DNA from: Struthidea cinerea
Lineage: Eukaryota > Chordata > Aves > Passeriformes > Corcoracidae
Direction of reading: 5' to 3'
NCBI GenBank assembly: GCA_013397865.1
Contig: VZTI01000412.1
Location: 294,282 to 358,281 of the forward strand
Length of the DNA: 64,000 nucleotides
Under the pieces are notes generated by a model. It had not been told where the DNA came from. It did not search any database and saw nothing but the letters and a program-made list of their open reading frames with translations. Positions 43,957 to 57,672 of the stretch are shown here, in pieces. A program made the position numbers and the translations under genes. Within the stretch, counting starts at the first letter, position 1, and every line of letters starts with the position of its first letter.

Positions 43957-46728
43957 TAAAGTTTGGTTAATGATATTTTCTTCTTACACAAGGTATATAT
44001 AAGTTCCTGCAGGTTTTTTTTGGCTGGCCATGTTTTATGGTAGTACAGCTGACACAGAAACAAATCCCTTTGCCAGCCTCTCAGGAATGATGCTGGTACA
44101 TGAGGAGTTGTTGCTCATATGACTAGCACCAGTATTTTTTTCTCTTGGGTAGCAGAAAACAGATGGAGATTATTGTACTCTGAAGAACCTGAGTCTGATC
44201 CAGAAGATAAATTTGGAGAAGGAGAAAACACTTCTCATTTTTCATTCTACACTCTTCTATGTAACAACCTAATACAGCTTTCCTTGAAGGTAACAAGCCC
44301 AGTTACACTGCTTATGATGGGAAGCCTATCAGGCCTTGGCCTTTCTGCTGAGATCAACCAAAAGTATAAATTTGTGACTGTGACAATGTGATGTAGTTAT
44401 GAGATATAAAAATTTCAGAAAAGCATAGAAAACATAACAGTAGTCATTGTCAGGACCATCCAGTGCAGCATCTTATCTTTGACAGTAGCCAATAGTGGGT
44501 GGCTAGGGGAAAGTATGAAGGCAGGGCAGATGGTGATACTTCACAGGATTTTCTCCAATATTAAATGAGAAACTCAAACCTCTGTGATACAGAACACACA
44601 GAGTCAAAAGAGTAACTATTTTCAGTCTCTCATCTCCTAGTTTGAGTTTGAAATAGCAGAACATGTCAGCTCCACATTCCATTACCACTAGCAGCTAGTT
44701 CAAAGTCTGAGCTAGGATAAAATTATGGGCAAAGCATGCATCACACTCGACATTGTGTGAAAAGACTGTGCTGAAGAGCTTGAAGATTTAGGAGGAAATT
44801 GGATGCAGATTAAAAGGCCTTTTAGAACAACAAATGGAAACATTCCCTGGGTGCCTGCAATCCTTTTCAAATACACCTGACAATTAATTCCTCCTAAGTT
44901 CGTATTTGTGTTTTGTAACGAAATGCTGCAGTCCAGCATTTTACCCTAACGAAAACTTTTACTTCCTCATATTTTTAAGCATCCCTTGCTAATTAATAAG
45001 ATCCACTAGTACAAGAGTTAGTTCTTTTAAAATTAAAGCTAATCTTGAGGCCTCTCTTGTTTGCTTAGCTTGTCTGCAATTTACTTTTCACTGTTAGGGC
45101 TCAGAACGAGAGAGACATAACAAACCTCCTTGTGATCCACAGAGCCTTTGCACCATAATGAAAGCTGAAAGCAAAAAGTATGAAAAACTGCAAGCTTCTC
45201 ACTGTAAGTAAGAAAAACAGGGAGGAGAGAGGAACATACAGGGTGATGCTTCAGTAATAATGATAATAAGGACTCCATCTTTATTTCCCTACTGAGCAGA
45301 GCAAGTTGTTGAATTAAGCAAACACAAAAAGGTCAGAGGAAAGAAGCCAACAATATCTCTTTTTTTGTCTGTAGGATATTGAATGAAGTCCCTCTCGTTG
45401 AAGTGGTAAATGTACCCAGGTGTCTTCTGAATAAATGGTTTATGTTATTATTCAATAACTGAAGTCCATCATCCCCAAAATGTAGGGGTTTTGATGAAGT
45501 TGGGTGTATGAAAATTGTAATTTTGGGATTTGAATTACTTTGGATTTGGTGACTTCAGATATGTATACATGAACAACTTAACTCAGGAGTCTGTTTTTAA
45601 AGCAAATCCCCCAATAAGTTCTCATTTTACCATGCTGTATTTTGTGTCACATGGTAATCTCTGAACACAAACTGGTTCCCTTTCTGATGAAAATAAAGTG
45701 GTAAACATATCTAAGCTTTGAATCTACTGTACTGTAGTCATTAGTGGGCATTCAGTTAGAGTTCCTCTGAAATAAAACTTTCAGAACTTGAATAGTGTGG
45801 ATGTCTGTTCTCCAGCAAGAATTGTTTTGCTCTGTAAATATGCTCTGGTTGTGCTGCACAACCTGTAAATGCAGGCATAGCTTTATGTTAAGCTTTGACC
45901 TTCTTTTCCTTTATCTCTACTGAAGAAATCTGGAGTAGGGGAAGGAAGGAAACCAATAGAGAGCGTTTCAGTGGACAAAAAACAGCTGCTGACTGACACA
46001 GGTAAAGACATAGCTATATAACCACCTCACACAACATGAAGGAGAGAGAGAAAGAGAAATAGGAAAACTATTCCCTCTTTCCGTTTCCATTAAATGGATT
46101 TTAGGTTCTATAAAAATACAAGGTTAAATATAATGTTTTCAGTCCACTTCAAAAGGATGAGTGGTTAAAGCTGTCAAAAAAAGACTTCCTAATGCAGCAT
46201 TCACAGATGTGATTAGGGACTAGGAAGCATTCAGCTCTCAAGGACTTTGATTCATGAAAAAACCTGATTGAATCCTGGGATAGGCAGTATCCTCCCTGTG
46301 AACCTCATAAGGAATAGCTTGGAGTCAGCTGCACTTATTGCAAAAGCAGGCTAGAGAATTAGAACTGAGCGCAAGTAAGTGAATAAATACATTGTGACCC
46401 TCCCCACTATGCACTCTACAATACTAATTAAATATGACAAATGAGCCATGTTTATAAGTAATTATGAATTTATGGCTCTTTTAAGTTTAATAAGGTAAAA
46501 CTATAAAGGGAGAATATTTTTTCTCCCAAAATACCTCTCTTAAATCTGTAAGGCTGTTTACTTTTGCAACAGTTTCTGTCATTTCCCAAGAATACAAGGA
46601 TGTTGTACAAAACCCTCAGTGAAACAGTGCTCTGGCAGCACAGTTCCCTACACCACCTCTTTCAGAATGAATAATAAACCAGGTTCCCCAAAAAAGGTAT
46701 GAAAAAGAATATGTATTCTGTGACTTTC

Positions 46729-46865
46729 CACAGAGTATTTTGAGTTGGAAGGGACCCACAAGGATCATTGAGTCCAACTCTTAAGTGAATGGCCCGTACA
46801 GGGATCAAACTCACAACTTTGGTATTATTGGCACCATGATCTAACAAAATGAGCTAATCTCAGGG
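46729..46865 (-). mobile_element. TguSINE1-like SINE, minus orientation
   Basis: Read on the minus strand it begins with a tRNA-Ile-like head: A box TTAGCTCATTTTGTTAG, then CATGGTGCCAATAATACC (the anticodon region of tRNA-Ile reads GCTAATAA) and a B box GAGTTTGATCCCTGTACGGG. It continues into a CR1-type tail (TTGGACTCAATGATCCTTG, GGGTCCCTTCCAACTC). This tRNA-Ile head with a CR1 tail is the structure of TguSINE1, a SINE of passerine birds. The A box is degenerate and there is no functional tRNA fold. Confidence 0.75.
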
Positions 46866-48998
46866 TTAGGATTCTTCAAATGTTCTTGGATAAACACTTG
46901 CACAAGTAACTGTAAGTGAAAACATTAGATATACCAAAACAGTTGATAATCTCAAGAATTCACAGAGTTGTATGAGTACTCTAGTTATTAGGAGGTGACA
47001 ACACAGTCTTGCAGATCTATTCTACATTTTTTGTTCTGGGACCAAGAAAAACATAAAGCAATGCAGACAATTTCTTGGAGTGATGACAGGGAACAATAGC
47101 TTTTAATTTAATTGTGGCAAAAATCCTTGTCTTTAGCTTGTAATCACTGAAGTTTTAGCCTGCTTTTCTTTCACCTTGATGTATGACTTCTCTGTGCTGA
47201 TAAAGTAACTAGTGAAGTTTGAGTTCTCTCTAACTTTCTGGTAGATTTATTTTTATTATAAAGTTTCAGGATTATTTATCTATTTTGCACTTTTAAGCTT
47301 TTTGTTGATGATTGTTGTACTCCTTCTGAAGTAGTCTTTGGCAGCCTTCTTAAAATTTGGCAGTCTTAAAAAAAAAAGTCCGAAAACTAAATGAATTTGT
47401 ACTTCAAGCATTTTTTTATTCCTCTCTCTCCTGGGTGTTGTTTAATTACATTATTCCTCTCCGTACAAGTCATAACAGAAGATCTCTGGTTTTTTAGGAG
47501 TAAACAACAACCAAGAGATAAGTGTCTTACGCATGCACAAAACAATGTATGTGTTAATCTGTAGTTAGCTATTTTATCATTTGGGAGCAGAAATACCTAG
47601 AAGTACAGCCATAATGAAGATCAAGTGAGGGCAGTTTTCCTGTGCTGAAGAAATACAGCATATAGAATATATGCTAAGATTGATCCTTTAAATTGCATTC
47701 AGGGAAGATGATGACATCTCAGAGTTGGGTTAGATACAGCACTGTAAGAGATGGGGATCGTATCACTGGAGCTTGCATGGTTTCATTTGAACCCATTTAC
47801 CATTCTCATTAAAATCACTGTAATGAGAAAGAAGCTCTGTTCTATTTATTATGTTTCCTGTCAGCCTGCAGCATGCAGCCTGTTAGAAAGAAAGCAGTAA
47901 AGCACAACACTTGCATCTGTTTTCACTGTTTCTTGTTTGCTGAAAGGAAAATGGGAGGAATGATAGGGTGCTGCAGTCAATGTGTGTTCTAGATCTGTGT
48001 GCAGCACAGTTCATCCATCCCAAGTGGGTGGCTTTAACACTCGGAGAATGAAATGGTAGGGCATGGATTGATGACTGACAGAAGAACCATTAAGGCTGGG
48101 AAGATCTCCAAGATCATTGCGTCCAATGTGACTATATGAAGTTGCATTCTGTCTTCACTCTCATAGCTTAATTTTAAGAGTGTCATGCTGGTGGGAACAG
48201 TGTGTAGTAGAGAGCACTGGAAGGTAACGTCACTCGGTACAGAAAAAGGCTATGGATTCTGCAGAGGGAATGTAAAGTTTCAAATTGTTTCCACTGGGGG
48301 ACAAATCACTTATACAGCATGATCTGAACAGCTTGCTTTCCTATTCAAATATGTCCGGCTTCAACTTCAGCATAACCAAATGCAATGCTATGCATTGAAG
48401 AGCGATGACAATGTAGGTCACATTGTCAAACTTGACGGACTGTGCTCAAGACAGTATTGACTCTGGAAAAGATTTTCAGGTCATACTAGGTAATCAACCC
48501 ACCTTGAATCTGCTCTGAAAAGCTCTGGCTGTGAGAACACGTGTTGAGAAGGAACTTTCCTTTGGGAATTGGGAAATTATATTACTTGTGTGTGTGGCAT
48601 TAGTGAAATTACAATTGCTCACATTTTTAAATGTGATTATAAACTTTAAAAAGCCATTTTAAGGCCTTATTCAAAGATGGCTGATTTTTCCAGGAATTTG
48701 TGGTCTTCAGTGAATCAGTGATCTATTCGAGAATGTACATTACTTCATTATATCTAAATTAGCATAAGGAACAGTGTATGTTCTGTTATGCAAGAACACA
48801 TTATTTGAGTACTAGTAGGTGACCCCTCTTGTCTCCAAAATGTCTGTCATTAAATTTTCTTTGCAAGGACCAGTCATAGGTGTAAGGTGGTATAATGTTG
48901 TTATATAAAATCAGTGTTTGTACTGATATTAAGGAAATATTTGTGTGACTGGTGTGAAATCTTTATGCACTAAACAGACACCTACCTATTTAAAGTGC
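46866..48998. other. Intergenic sequence with one CR1-like tail
   Basis: About 2.1 kb without a supportable gene. A short CR1- or SINE-type tail lies at 48,081-48,132, listed separately. Confidence 0.4.
48081..48132 (-). mobile_element. CR1- or SINE-type 3' tail, minus orientation
   Basis: GAACCATTAAGGCTGGGAAG, ATCTCCAAGATCATTGCGTC and CAATGTGAC match, in reverse complement, the tail block shared by CR1 and TguSINE1. Only about 50 bp remain, so the two cannot be told apart. Confidence 0.5.
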
Positions 48999-48999
48999 A

Positions 49000-50631
49000 A
49001 TGAAAATGGAGCAGTGTCTTTTCGTCTTCAGCACGGATGATGGTGGACCAAGGGGGTCTCAGTGCCCTGAGCTGGAGGACCATGACTTCGCGAATTATCA
49101 ACTCCCAGCTGACCCTGAAATTGTGCAGCTGGATTCCTACAAATCTATGAGGTCTTATAGGATTCATCCCAGAATCCTCAAGAAGCTAGCTGATGTCATC
49201 GCAAAAACCATCCCAATGATTTTTGAGCAGTCTTGGGAATCCAGAAAGGTTCCAACTGACTGGAAACTGGTGAACATTGTTCTTGATTTTCAAGAAGGGC
49301 AAAAAGGAGGACCCTGGAAACTATAGGCCTGCCAGTCTCACTTCAGTCACTGGTAAAGTTATGGAGAAGATTATACTGAGAGGAATTGAAAAATACCTGA
49401 AAGGCAATGCAGTCACTGGTCACAGGCAGCATAGCTTCCTGGGAGGAAAGTCCTGCTTATCAAAACTAATTTCCTTTTATGACAAGGTAACTCACCTGGT
49501 TGATCAAGGGAAACCAGCTGATGTAATCTTTTGGGATTTCAGTAAAGTTTTCGATACTGTCTCTCAGAGTGACCTTCTGGACAAAATGTCCAGCTGGATA
49601 AACACATCGTGATGGGTGAGCAACCGGCTCACGGGTCGGGTGCAAAGGGCGGCAGTGAATGGGGTGGCATCAGACTGTCACTAATGGGGTTCTGCAGGGC
49701 TCCATCTTAGGCCCTGTGCTTTTCAACGTCTTCATTAATGACCTGGACGCAGGATTCAAAGGAATACTAAGCAAGTTTGCAGATGATACAAAACTGGGAG
49801 GAGCCTGCAGGGAGGCCCTGCAGAGAGATCTCGACAGATTAGATGACTGGGCAATCACCAGCCTCATGGAATTCAACAAGGGAAAGTGCCAAATTCTGCA
49901 CCTGGGATGGGGCGACCATGGGTGTACAGACAGGCTGGGGAATGAGACACTGGGGAATGGGAAAGCAGTGCCACAGAAAGGGATCTGGGGGTCCTGGTCA
50001 ATGGCAAGTTGAATATGGGTCAGCAGTGCCCTGGAGCCAGGAGGGCCAACCCTGTCCTGGGGTGCATCGCCAGCCGGGCGAGGGAGGGGATTGTCCTGCT
50101 CTGCTCTGAGCTGGAGCAGCCTCACCTCAAGTGCTGGGGCAGTTTTGGGTGCCACAATATAAAAAAGACATTAAGCTGTTAGAGAGCATCCAAAGGAGGC
50201 CACAAGGATTGTGAAGGGCCTTGAGGGGAAGCCGTGTGAGGAGCAGTGAGGGCACTGGGTCTGCTCAGCCTGGAGGAGACTGAGGAGAGACCTCATCGCA
50301 GTCACAACTTCCTCGTGAGGGGAAGAGGAGGGGCAGGCACTGATCTCTGCTCTGTGACAGGTGACAGGACCTGAGGGAATGGCCTGAAGTTGTGTCAGGG
50401 GAGGTTTAGGTTGGATATTAGGAACATGTTCTTCACCCAAAGGGTGGTTGGGCACTGGAACAGGCTCCCCAGTGATCACAGACCCAAGCCTGACAGAGTT
50501 CAAGAAGGATTTGGACAGTGCTCTCAGGCACATGGTGTGATTCTTGGGAATGGTGCTGTGCAGGGCCAGGACTTGTACTTGATGATCCTTGCGGGTCCCT
50601 TCCAACTCATCTTGTTCTGTGATTCTGTGAT
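49000..50631 (+). mobile_element. CR1 LINE, 5'-truncated, with dead reverse transcriptase ORF
   Basis: About 1.63 kb. Pieces of CR1 ORF2 are spread over different frames: the segment before the RT core (49,000-49,326), then DPGNYRPASLTSVTGKVMEK to SKVFDTVSQSDLLDKM (about 49,310-49,590), and NGVLQGSILGPVLFNVFIND with the catalytic FADDTKLGG motif (about 49,680-49,795). A frameshift near 49,285, a stop near 49,610 and further breaks after 49,990 make it non-functional. The 3' UTR follows, and the copy ends in GTTCTGTGATTCTGTGAT, the CR1 hallmark. The endonuclease part is missing. The minus-strand open frames at 49,670-50,155 and 50,171-50,737 are shadows. Confidence 0.92.
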
Positions 50632-53600
50632 ATACCCTTCTTTCTATGTGCCTTGAGTGTCTTCTGAGGATATGCATTTCAGTGCCAATACAGTGTTTGT
50701 TGCTTTGCTTTGGAAAAGATCTGCAAGAGATGATCACCTGTCTGATTTCATCTAAATATAATGCAAATAGTTATTTAAAATATTGTGAGGAGGTATAATG
50801 GAAAATATTTTTCCTTACACATTTATAAGTTTATTCTGTCAAAAAAGGTTCGTGTGTGTGCATATAAGGGAAGGAGAAATTTTGCTGGTACCATGGCAAC
50901 TATCTCTTTATTTCATAGAGTAAAGTCTTGTGGCTTTCTTCATTTTAATAGAGTAATTTTGTCTCTGTCTTTTTTTTCCCCTCCCATGAGAACAGCTGAT
51001 TTTTTGCATGCTTTCTACCCTCTTTCTTAGTGAATGTCTCAGTTTTCTTCATGTACATCATGTAAACCCGGACACTTTGGAAGACTTATTTAAGAGACAG
51101 ATTTAACTGAAAAGTATTTAAAAACTAAAGCATGGAATTCCATCTGCCTCATATACAGGAATCTTGCTTTGTTAATTTCTCTATAAGAAAATTAATACCT
51201 CAAACTATACAGAACAAAAGCAGAGGAGAGATAAAAGTTGAATTTAGCTCTAGGTTGCTGGAAGTCAAGGGTCAAGTGCAAAGAGAACAACTTTGTAGTG
51301 TATGATGTTCCTGTCATGTAAAATATTCTGCTTTTTAAATAGTTTATCTAGAACTAGAGTTATTACTCATAGAAAAAGCTCAAGTTTCAGCTGTAAACAA
51401 CCTGGGACGGGCATGCAATCTTGCAACAGTACCAACAATTTCAAAGGTTTTTTGGAATATATCCTCATAGGAAATAAGCAGTGGTTATTTGCTATTCCAG
51501 CTTTCTAAAAATTTTTCTAGAATTCACCTTTGTCAAAGAGTACACATCTAAATTTCGCAACATTAAGGAAATTCAGTAATGACTCAAAGTGGAAGTTTTC
51601 TACTAAGAATATATCCTTCCCTTCAATTATAGGCATATACATAATGCTATTATAATTTTTTCTATTTATGCACCACTGTCTGTTCTTCAACTGGAAGAAC
51701 TGCTCTCCTAATTTATAATTATTCCAACACTTGTTCTTTTCCAGATTTACAGGTCTGAATTTGAGTCAGAAAGGCAGGAAGTGACTGTGTTTCTTTTGAT
51801 ATGACTTCAGCTGCTGTATACACGGTACATACATGCTTGTATAATTTCTTGGATTTGATTTCTGAATATATTATTAGCTTTAATTTCTGGTATAATTAAC
51901 TGCTCCACTATATTTGAAGCACTTGGTAAGTTGACAGTGCAGAGATAGGATGGGATGGTGGAAAATGATGTAGTTTTTCTAGAAGAGGCTTATACAGAAT
52001 TCGACTCTGTAAGTGATAGGCTAATCTGATTCCATAAAGTTTAAAATTTCTACAAATATCCCTTTATTCTTGCCAGTAGATTTGAAGCAGGAGGGATTGT
52101 GTGTAATACAGAAATCAGCCTGAAAAGTAAATATGGGGAGAAAGCCATTAAGAATGAATGACGCACAGAAAACAGATGCTGAGAAATCAGCCAGCCTCAT
52201 AAAAATTTCCACAGTTTAAAATGAATCCTGCCTGTCAAAAGAAAAAAAAAACAAACCCCAAACATTTTCCCTCCGTATTATAAACTACAGGGATATCGAA
52301 ACTGTATGCATTTCTTTAAGTGAGGATCCTAAAATTTGCTCCGGATTATAATCCAATCCATCTGTATATTATGGCTAAAGCAGGCATACATGTTTCAGAG
52401 CCACTGCAGTCCTCGGCAGAGAAAGAGGTACACAACTGAGACACAGGGAAGCTCTCCACTTGGAGAGTGTTTCACAGCTAGAGTTGAATACCTTGCTCCA
52501 GAAGGGTCATTATTTATTATAGAAGTCACCCATATGTAAAGGGCTGATGTACCACTGCATAAAAAGTTACTTAAGACAAAATTTTTGCATGTTTTCTGTT
52601 GCTGGGTACTGAAAAAGACTTCTAGGGTTAACAGATTTTTGGAGCTAGGAAGAATACCCACTTGCTTATTGTGGCTACACCTATGTCAGCAAGTGAGGCA
52701 GACTGCAGGCAGCAGCTGCTGTGTGGAATGGAGGAGCTAATGTCCATGCTGTATGGATTTCAGGAGGTTTTGTTTCCTTGTAGTCTAGTTCTGGTTCCTG
52801 TGGAAGGAATGCATGTAGGTGCTTTGGTGTTGCTAGGTGTCCTCCTGGAGTACACCTCTGGATTTATTTCTACTTGAAGAAGGACCAATTCATGCAGTCC
52901 AAGACCACACTGCTGTGAGAATGAAAGCGCAGTAAATGGGAATGTTTAACAGATTGGCATAAAATCTGCTCCCCTGATGTACACGAAACTTTGCTAATGC
53001 AAAGGTGCCCTCTGTGTTATGTGTTCTCACCAAAGGAAGGGTATGTGTGCAGATAGTGTACAGGTAGGGCAGAAAAAGCTGCTGTCTCTAAGTTTAGTAG
53101 TGGAGGCTTTTATTTTGGTGCTCAAGGTCTCTTCTGTATAAGGTTATTACCTGAGAAAACATAAGCTGATTTAGAATGGCAAAATATTTAAAAGCAGGTA
53201 TCATTTTCATCAGACTAATTCGTAGAGTTTATACTTTATATTTATATATTTTATGTTTCTATTTTTTGACATATAGTCCTTTATCAGATCATACTTGGAG
53301 ATGTGAGTATTCACCTGTAGGGACCAAGGTTTTTAATAAGTACCATACACTGGTAGTTTTCATCGTCTTCAAGTGAAGCTGTTGGTGTCAGTTGTTGCTA
53401 AACAGTGCTGCAAAAGCACTTTACATTGTACCCAAGGCATGAGGGAAGCAATTTGAAGATTTGGGTCTAAAAACCTTGAGACAGAAATGCTGCCTACAAA
53501 AAAGAATTTTGATGAACAAAATACTGTGATACTGAGCAGCACCTTTCTGTCTTCAGAAAGCATGAGTAGCCCAAAATATTCTGTATTTTTTATTGTTAAT

Positions 53601-53810
53601 AATAAATGTTTGCATCACACATTTACTATAATTTACCAAATCACCATTATTTAAATGAATGATGAATCTATTTTAATGCATCCTTCACCTTGGAGTAAAC
53701 CTGGAGCCTTCTTAATCAGCAAAAGATTATGTTTGCCCCAGGGATATTTTGAATGGATGTTTATGGTATGTCAATGCACTGTACCAACCAATCAATCAAA
53801 ACAAACGTAG
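50632..53810. other. AT-rich intergenic sequence
   Basis: About 3.2 kb. No gene and no repeat that I can name. Open frames such as 52,395-52,661 (minus) and 52,662-52,877 (plus) are short and unsupported. Confidence 0.4.
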
Positions 53811-53813
53811 TGC

Positions 53814-53882
53814 TGTATATATCTATATCTATATCTATATCTATATCTATATCTATATCTATACCTCTATCGGTATCTATAT
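53814..53882 (+). repeat. (TATATC)n hexanucleotide microsatellite
   Basis: Seven clean copies of the unit TATATC (equivalently ATCTAT) followed by two or three diverged units (ACCTCTATCGGTATCTAT). It is probably length-polymorphic. Confidence 0.9.
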
Positions 53883-56800
53883 TAAAAAAAACACATGACT
53901 AGTATTTGCAAGCAATCCCACTCAATAAAATAGAAAGAAATCACAAGTCTCAGTTTTCCTATCTTGCAATTAGCACAGTCATGGCAGATTTATAAAGCTG
54001 AATTGTGGCTCAGAGTAGCCAAAATCTTAGGGAATAAAAAAGGGTATATTAGGTAGAAACAATATAAGGAATGAAAAGGGGGAAAATAAGGAATAAAAAT
54101 TTAAGAGATTTCAGGGAACCATGTGTGACAATGAGTTAAAATGTAGCCAAGTTAATAATGAAACAGAAGGCTACTGAGAAATTTGACTTGCTCTTTTCCG
54201 ATACACTTAAATTAGCGTATGAATTAGAACTGAAAGGGGAAAAAAAAACCTTGCATAAAATAATCTGGTAAAATGGGTGGGTGAATTAAAGAATATCCTT
54301 GTGCTAATGCTAGAAAACATTGGCTAGAGGTATAAAATGAGCACACTAGGGTTAAGATGAAATATGATGAATGAGTTTGAAATCTTCTATATGGTTTGTT
54401 GAGGTGAATGGAAGACCACTCAAGTACAAAATGCAGTTCAGATTAAATGTGTGACAAAATTACAAATCAGATAGGAAAACTTTGTCAGCTGAAAATCTGT
54501 AGTGCTAATTGACCCAAAGACATGATCTCCCTATAAATATTGGTTCCCTTGGCACTGTTTTACTTTTTTTGATCAATAACTAAACATTGTCTATACAGAT
54601 AGCAGGTTTTAAATATTTTTTCAGCTAAGTAATTCTAGCCATAATTATTGTATCTTGATCTTCATTCACATTACCTTAAATTTACAGGTCTGGATTTGAA
54701 TGTATTTCTATTTCAGTAATGTCTGAAAACATCAAAATAGTTAAGTTTACAATCCACAGTATTTCTGTGGAACACTTCCAGAGTTCCATAGAAATTGTTT
54801 TATTGTATTTTTTGGATAAAAATTCTAGAATTTTTATTGTCTGCCTCATGATATGATTCTTAATATGGAGAAATGCAAAGAGCATAGGCATTTATCCTGA
54901 TTTTATCAGTCTCCGATTTTTTAATTTTGGACTTCTATAGTATCTATTTAATTAATAGACAAGATGTAACCAAAAAGGGTTTTCCTTTTTATCTATATTA
55001 ATTATTATTTAAAATATAGTATAAAATTTTATATTATTCAGTATAGGGGCATGTGAAATAGATACTACTTGTCTTGAGATCTTGTATATTGGGATTTATT
55101 TCTGAGTTCAGTAAATGGTACTACATTATCAACTTCATGCATGCCATTCCCCAAGAGAAAATATATAATGCCTTTTATTGCTGTGAGACACTCAGAGTGC
55201 TCCAAAAAAGATGCATTGTGCCAATGTGTAGTATTTTTATTACTTAAAGTGTAGGAAAATTTATATCGAAATAAAATCTAAACTGTTTCTTTGATGTTAC
55301 TTTATGCCAATATTCACAAATAGTCCAGTACAAGATCTTCTTTACCTAAAGCAGAATAGAATTTAAATAAAGTGACAACAAGGCTTGAAAACAATCAGCA
55401 ATGAGACCTCTAATTATTTTTTTTTCTCTTGGTTGTATTCTCCATTAGGTGTCTTTGTGTTCATATGTTAACAGCGTATCAAGCTGAGGAAAATGCAGAA
55501 CACGACCAAGACAGTTCTGTATATCTTTAATGACCATAGGCTCTGTTAAATTAAATAGGAGCATTCTATGGAGCTAGGGGTAGATAAAAATCTAATTAAT
55601 TTTGGCAATGTGCTCATATCAGGGAAAGAAAATATGAACACAAAGATATAAAATACTGAAGTTGATAGAATGTTGTGATCCTTTTGGGTAGCCCTGATGT
55701 TATCTTTATTTATGGTGGCTCTCTCATTCTTAATAGAGATAGTAGCTCCAAAGTAAAGAAATGCTTTACTACATCTGGTCTCCATGGCAGTTCCTCTGCC
55801 TTACTGAGTACTAGAAATCCCTATTTCCTTCTCTTCCTTGTACTTCTCAGTAAGCAAAAGAGTAATTGAAATTGAGTATTTCAAAGATTGTGGCCCAAAT
55901 ATCTACCAAATAATGATAAAAGAAGCAATGGAAGTCAATTTTGTCCTTTGAGCACTTGTAAACTTTTGACGCGTACAGCCATGTGGCTGCAACTGTGAAG
56001 GAATGATGTGAACAGAAGCACGCCAGATCAAATCAGAGAAAATGAAAGAAAGGATAATGCTTGTGCTTCCCTAGACCACCTATTTCATGTCCAGGTGTTA
56101 CAGGATTTATACTAGGGAAGAGAAAAGGTCTGTATGTGAAAAACAGAAAAGCCTCTGTCGGTCTGTGCTTTTTATTATATTGCTTTCATTAAATATTATA
56201 GTGAGTAAGCCCAGTGGTATCAATAATCATGGAAACAGTTTTGCAATTAGAGCACATCAAAAGTTTGCTCAAAGCCGTTTTTTTTCAATGGAAAAACACA
56301 TTCTAAAAATTCTGTTCAGAGAATGGAAGCCTATGCATAAGTTATGTGAATTGCACAGTCAAAGCCAAGAATTTCTCATGAAATGTTGATGAATCATGAG
56401 TAAAATGGAGAAAATAGCAGTCTTCATATAGACACATACTGGTAATTTTTGTACCATTAAAGTTCTGTATGTCCTGAAATTTTGTCTACATCTTACTGGC
56501 CTGTATTCAGCCAAAGTACCTCATGTTGTACCAGAGAACTAATCCTTTGGGGAGTTTCACCTTCTCACATCAGATCTAATCTTATTCCTATATCTTCTGA
56601 AACTTGATCTTGCAATCTTTTGATTTTCTTTTAAACAGTCTCACAGTGCCAAGAGTATTTAGTTTTATCTGCCACCGTGCTACATTCTACTCGTGCTCAA
56701 ACTTTTACATTTGCCTTTAAGAGTAAATTTCCCATCCATATATTTTCCCAAACAGCTCACTACCTTCTACTTCCAATGCTGAAAAACTTAGTGTTCCCAT

Positions 56801-57290
56801 GCTTCAAGTCAATTTAAGCCTTTCCAAATTTTATTCTCCTACTGCTTTGTATTGACTGTTCCTAATTCTTACATAAGTGCATTTCAAGGTCAGTTTAGCG
56901 CTTTCTCAATTCCATGTTACATACCAGATAACTGTAGGACACTTAAGTGTATAAAGCTTGTATTTCAGAAGTGTTCTTTTGTTGCTTTAGCTTCAATGGA
57001 TTGCAGTAACTTTCACGCCAGTCCTTTGTATACTTTGGTAACGAAACTGAAAACTGTCCTTTAAACTGTGATCCCTCTTGGTGGGGAAAAATATGATAAA
57101 CTCAAGAATCTGGAACCCCTTCACTGGGACCTGAATACTAAGTTAACATGTGTAATACAGAAATTGCCATTAAAAAGTTAAAAAAAAATAGGAACTGTAA
57201 TTGGCATGGAGAAATTATTTATTCAGGTATGTACACAAAAAATTAGTCTGCTTGACTGAGGAAACATGGAAAAAAAAAGAAGGAAAAGAA
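53883..57290. other. AT-rich intergenic sequence
   Basis: About 3.4 kb without a supportable gene, RNA gene or named repeat. The open frame at 56,087-56,389 (100 codons, Lys/Ser-rich) has no family signature. Confidence 0.4.
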
Positions 57291-57560
57291 GATGACTTCT
57301 GTGGGTTTCATAATGCCATCAGCTTTTGTTTGCATTGCTGGCAGCAGCAGCCGTAATGGGAGCCCTCATTGTGCAGATGTAGGCTTGAGACTGTTTTGCC
57401 TCACCTGTTCGTGGTATGCCAGTCTAGCCTTCCTCACAGCATGCTGATGCATTTAACTGTCATGCCTGAGCTGATGTAATTTGGATGAGTGCCCCACAAA
57501 TCATAATAACTGCATACTTGGTTTATGTCCTTGTTCAAAATATTCCCTATGGAGCTAGAA
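57291..57560. other. Possible conserved non-coding block
   Basis: This stretch has higher complexity and GC than its surroundings (CATTGCTGGCAGCAGCAGCC, GGGAGCCCTCATTGTGCAG, CACAGCATGCTGATGCATTT). Its texture resembles vertebrate conserved non-coding elements. That is an impression only, since conservation cannot be tested here. Confidence 0.2.
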
Positions 57561-57672
57561 GATACCACAACTCATAATAATGGTACAAGTCAATATTGCA
57601 GAGATCAAGAAAACTATTTGCTTAGCATTTCTAAAAATCACATTTATTATTACATTGTATGGTATGTGTAAT

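Larger units (their letters stand above)
30770..46725. other. AT-rich gene desert
   Basis: About 16 kb in which I can support no gene. Open frames are short (up to 123 codons at 43,299-43,670 minus) and look random. Small structures noted are a 19-base direct repeat near 36,062-36,097, a G/T tract at 37,286-37,322, a 28/29-bp tandem duplication at 41,543-41,599, an AT-rich run at 42,760-42,815 and a long-armed inverted repeat at 43,893-43,956. Confidence 0.4.

Noticed and set aside
46780..46863. tRNA-Ile gene
   Set aside because: The match is to the SINE head: the A box is degenerate, the acceptor stem does not close, and the sequence runs straight into a CR1 tail.
49659..50012. Functional reverse transcriptase gene
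   Set aside because: The FADD motif is present, but upstream and downstream frames are broken by a frameshift and stops and the 5' half is missing. It is a dead CR1 copy.
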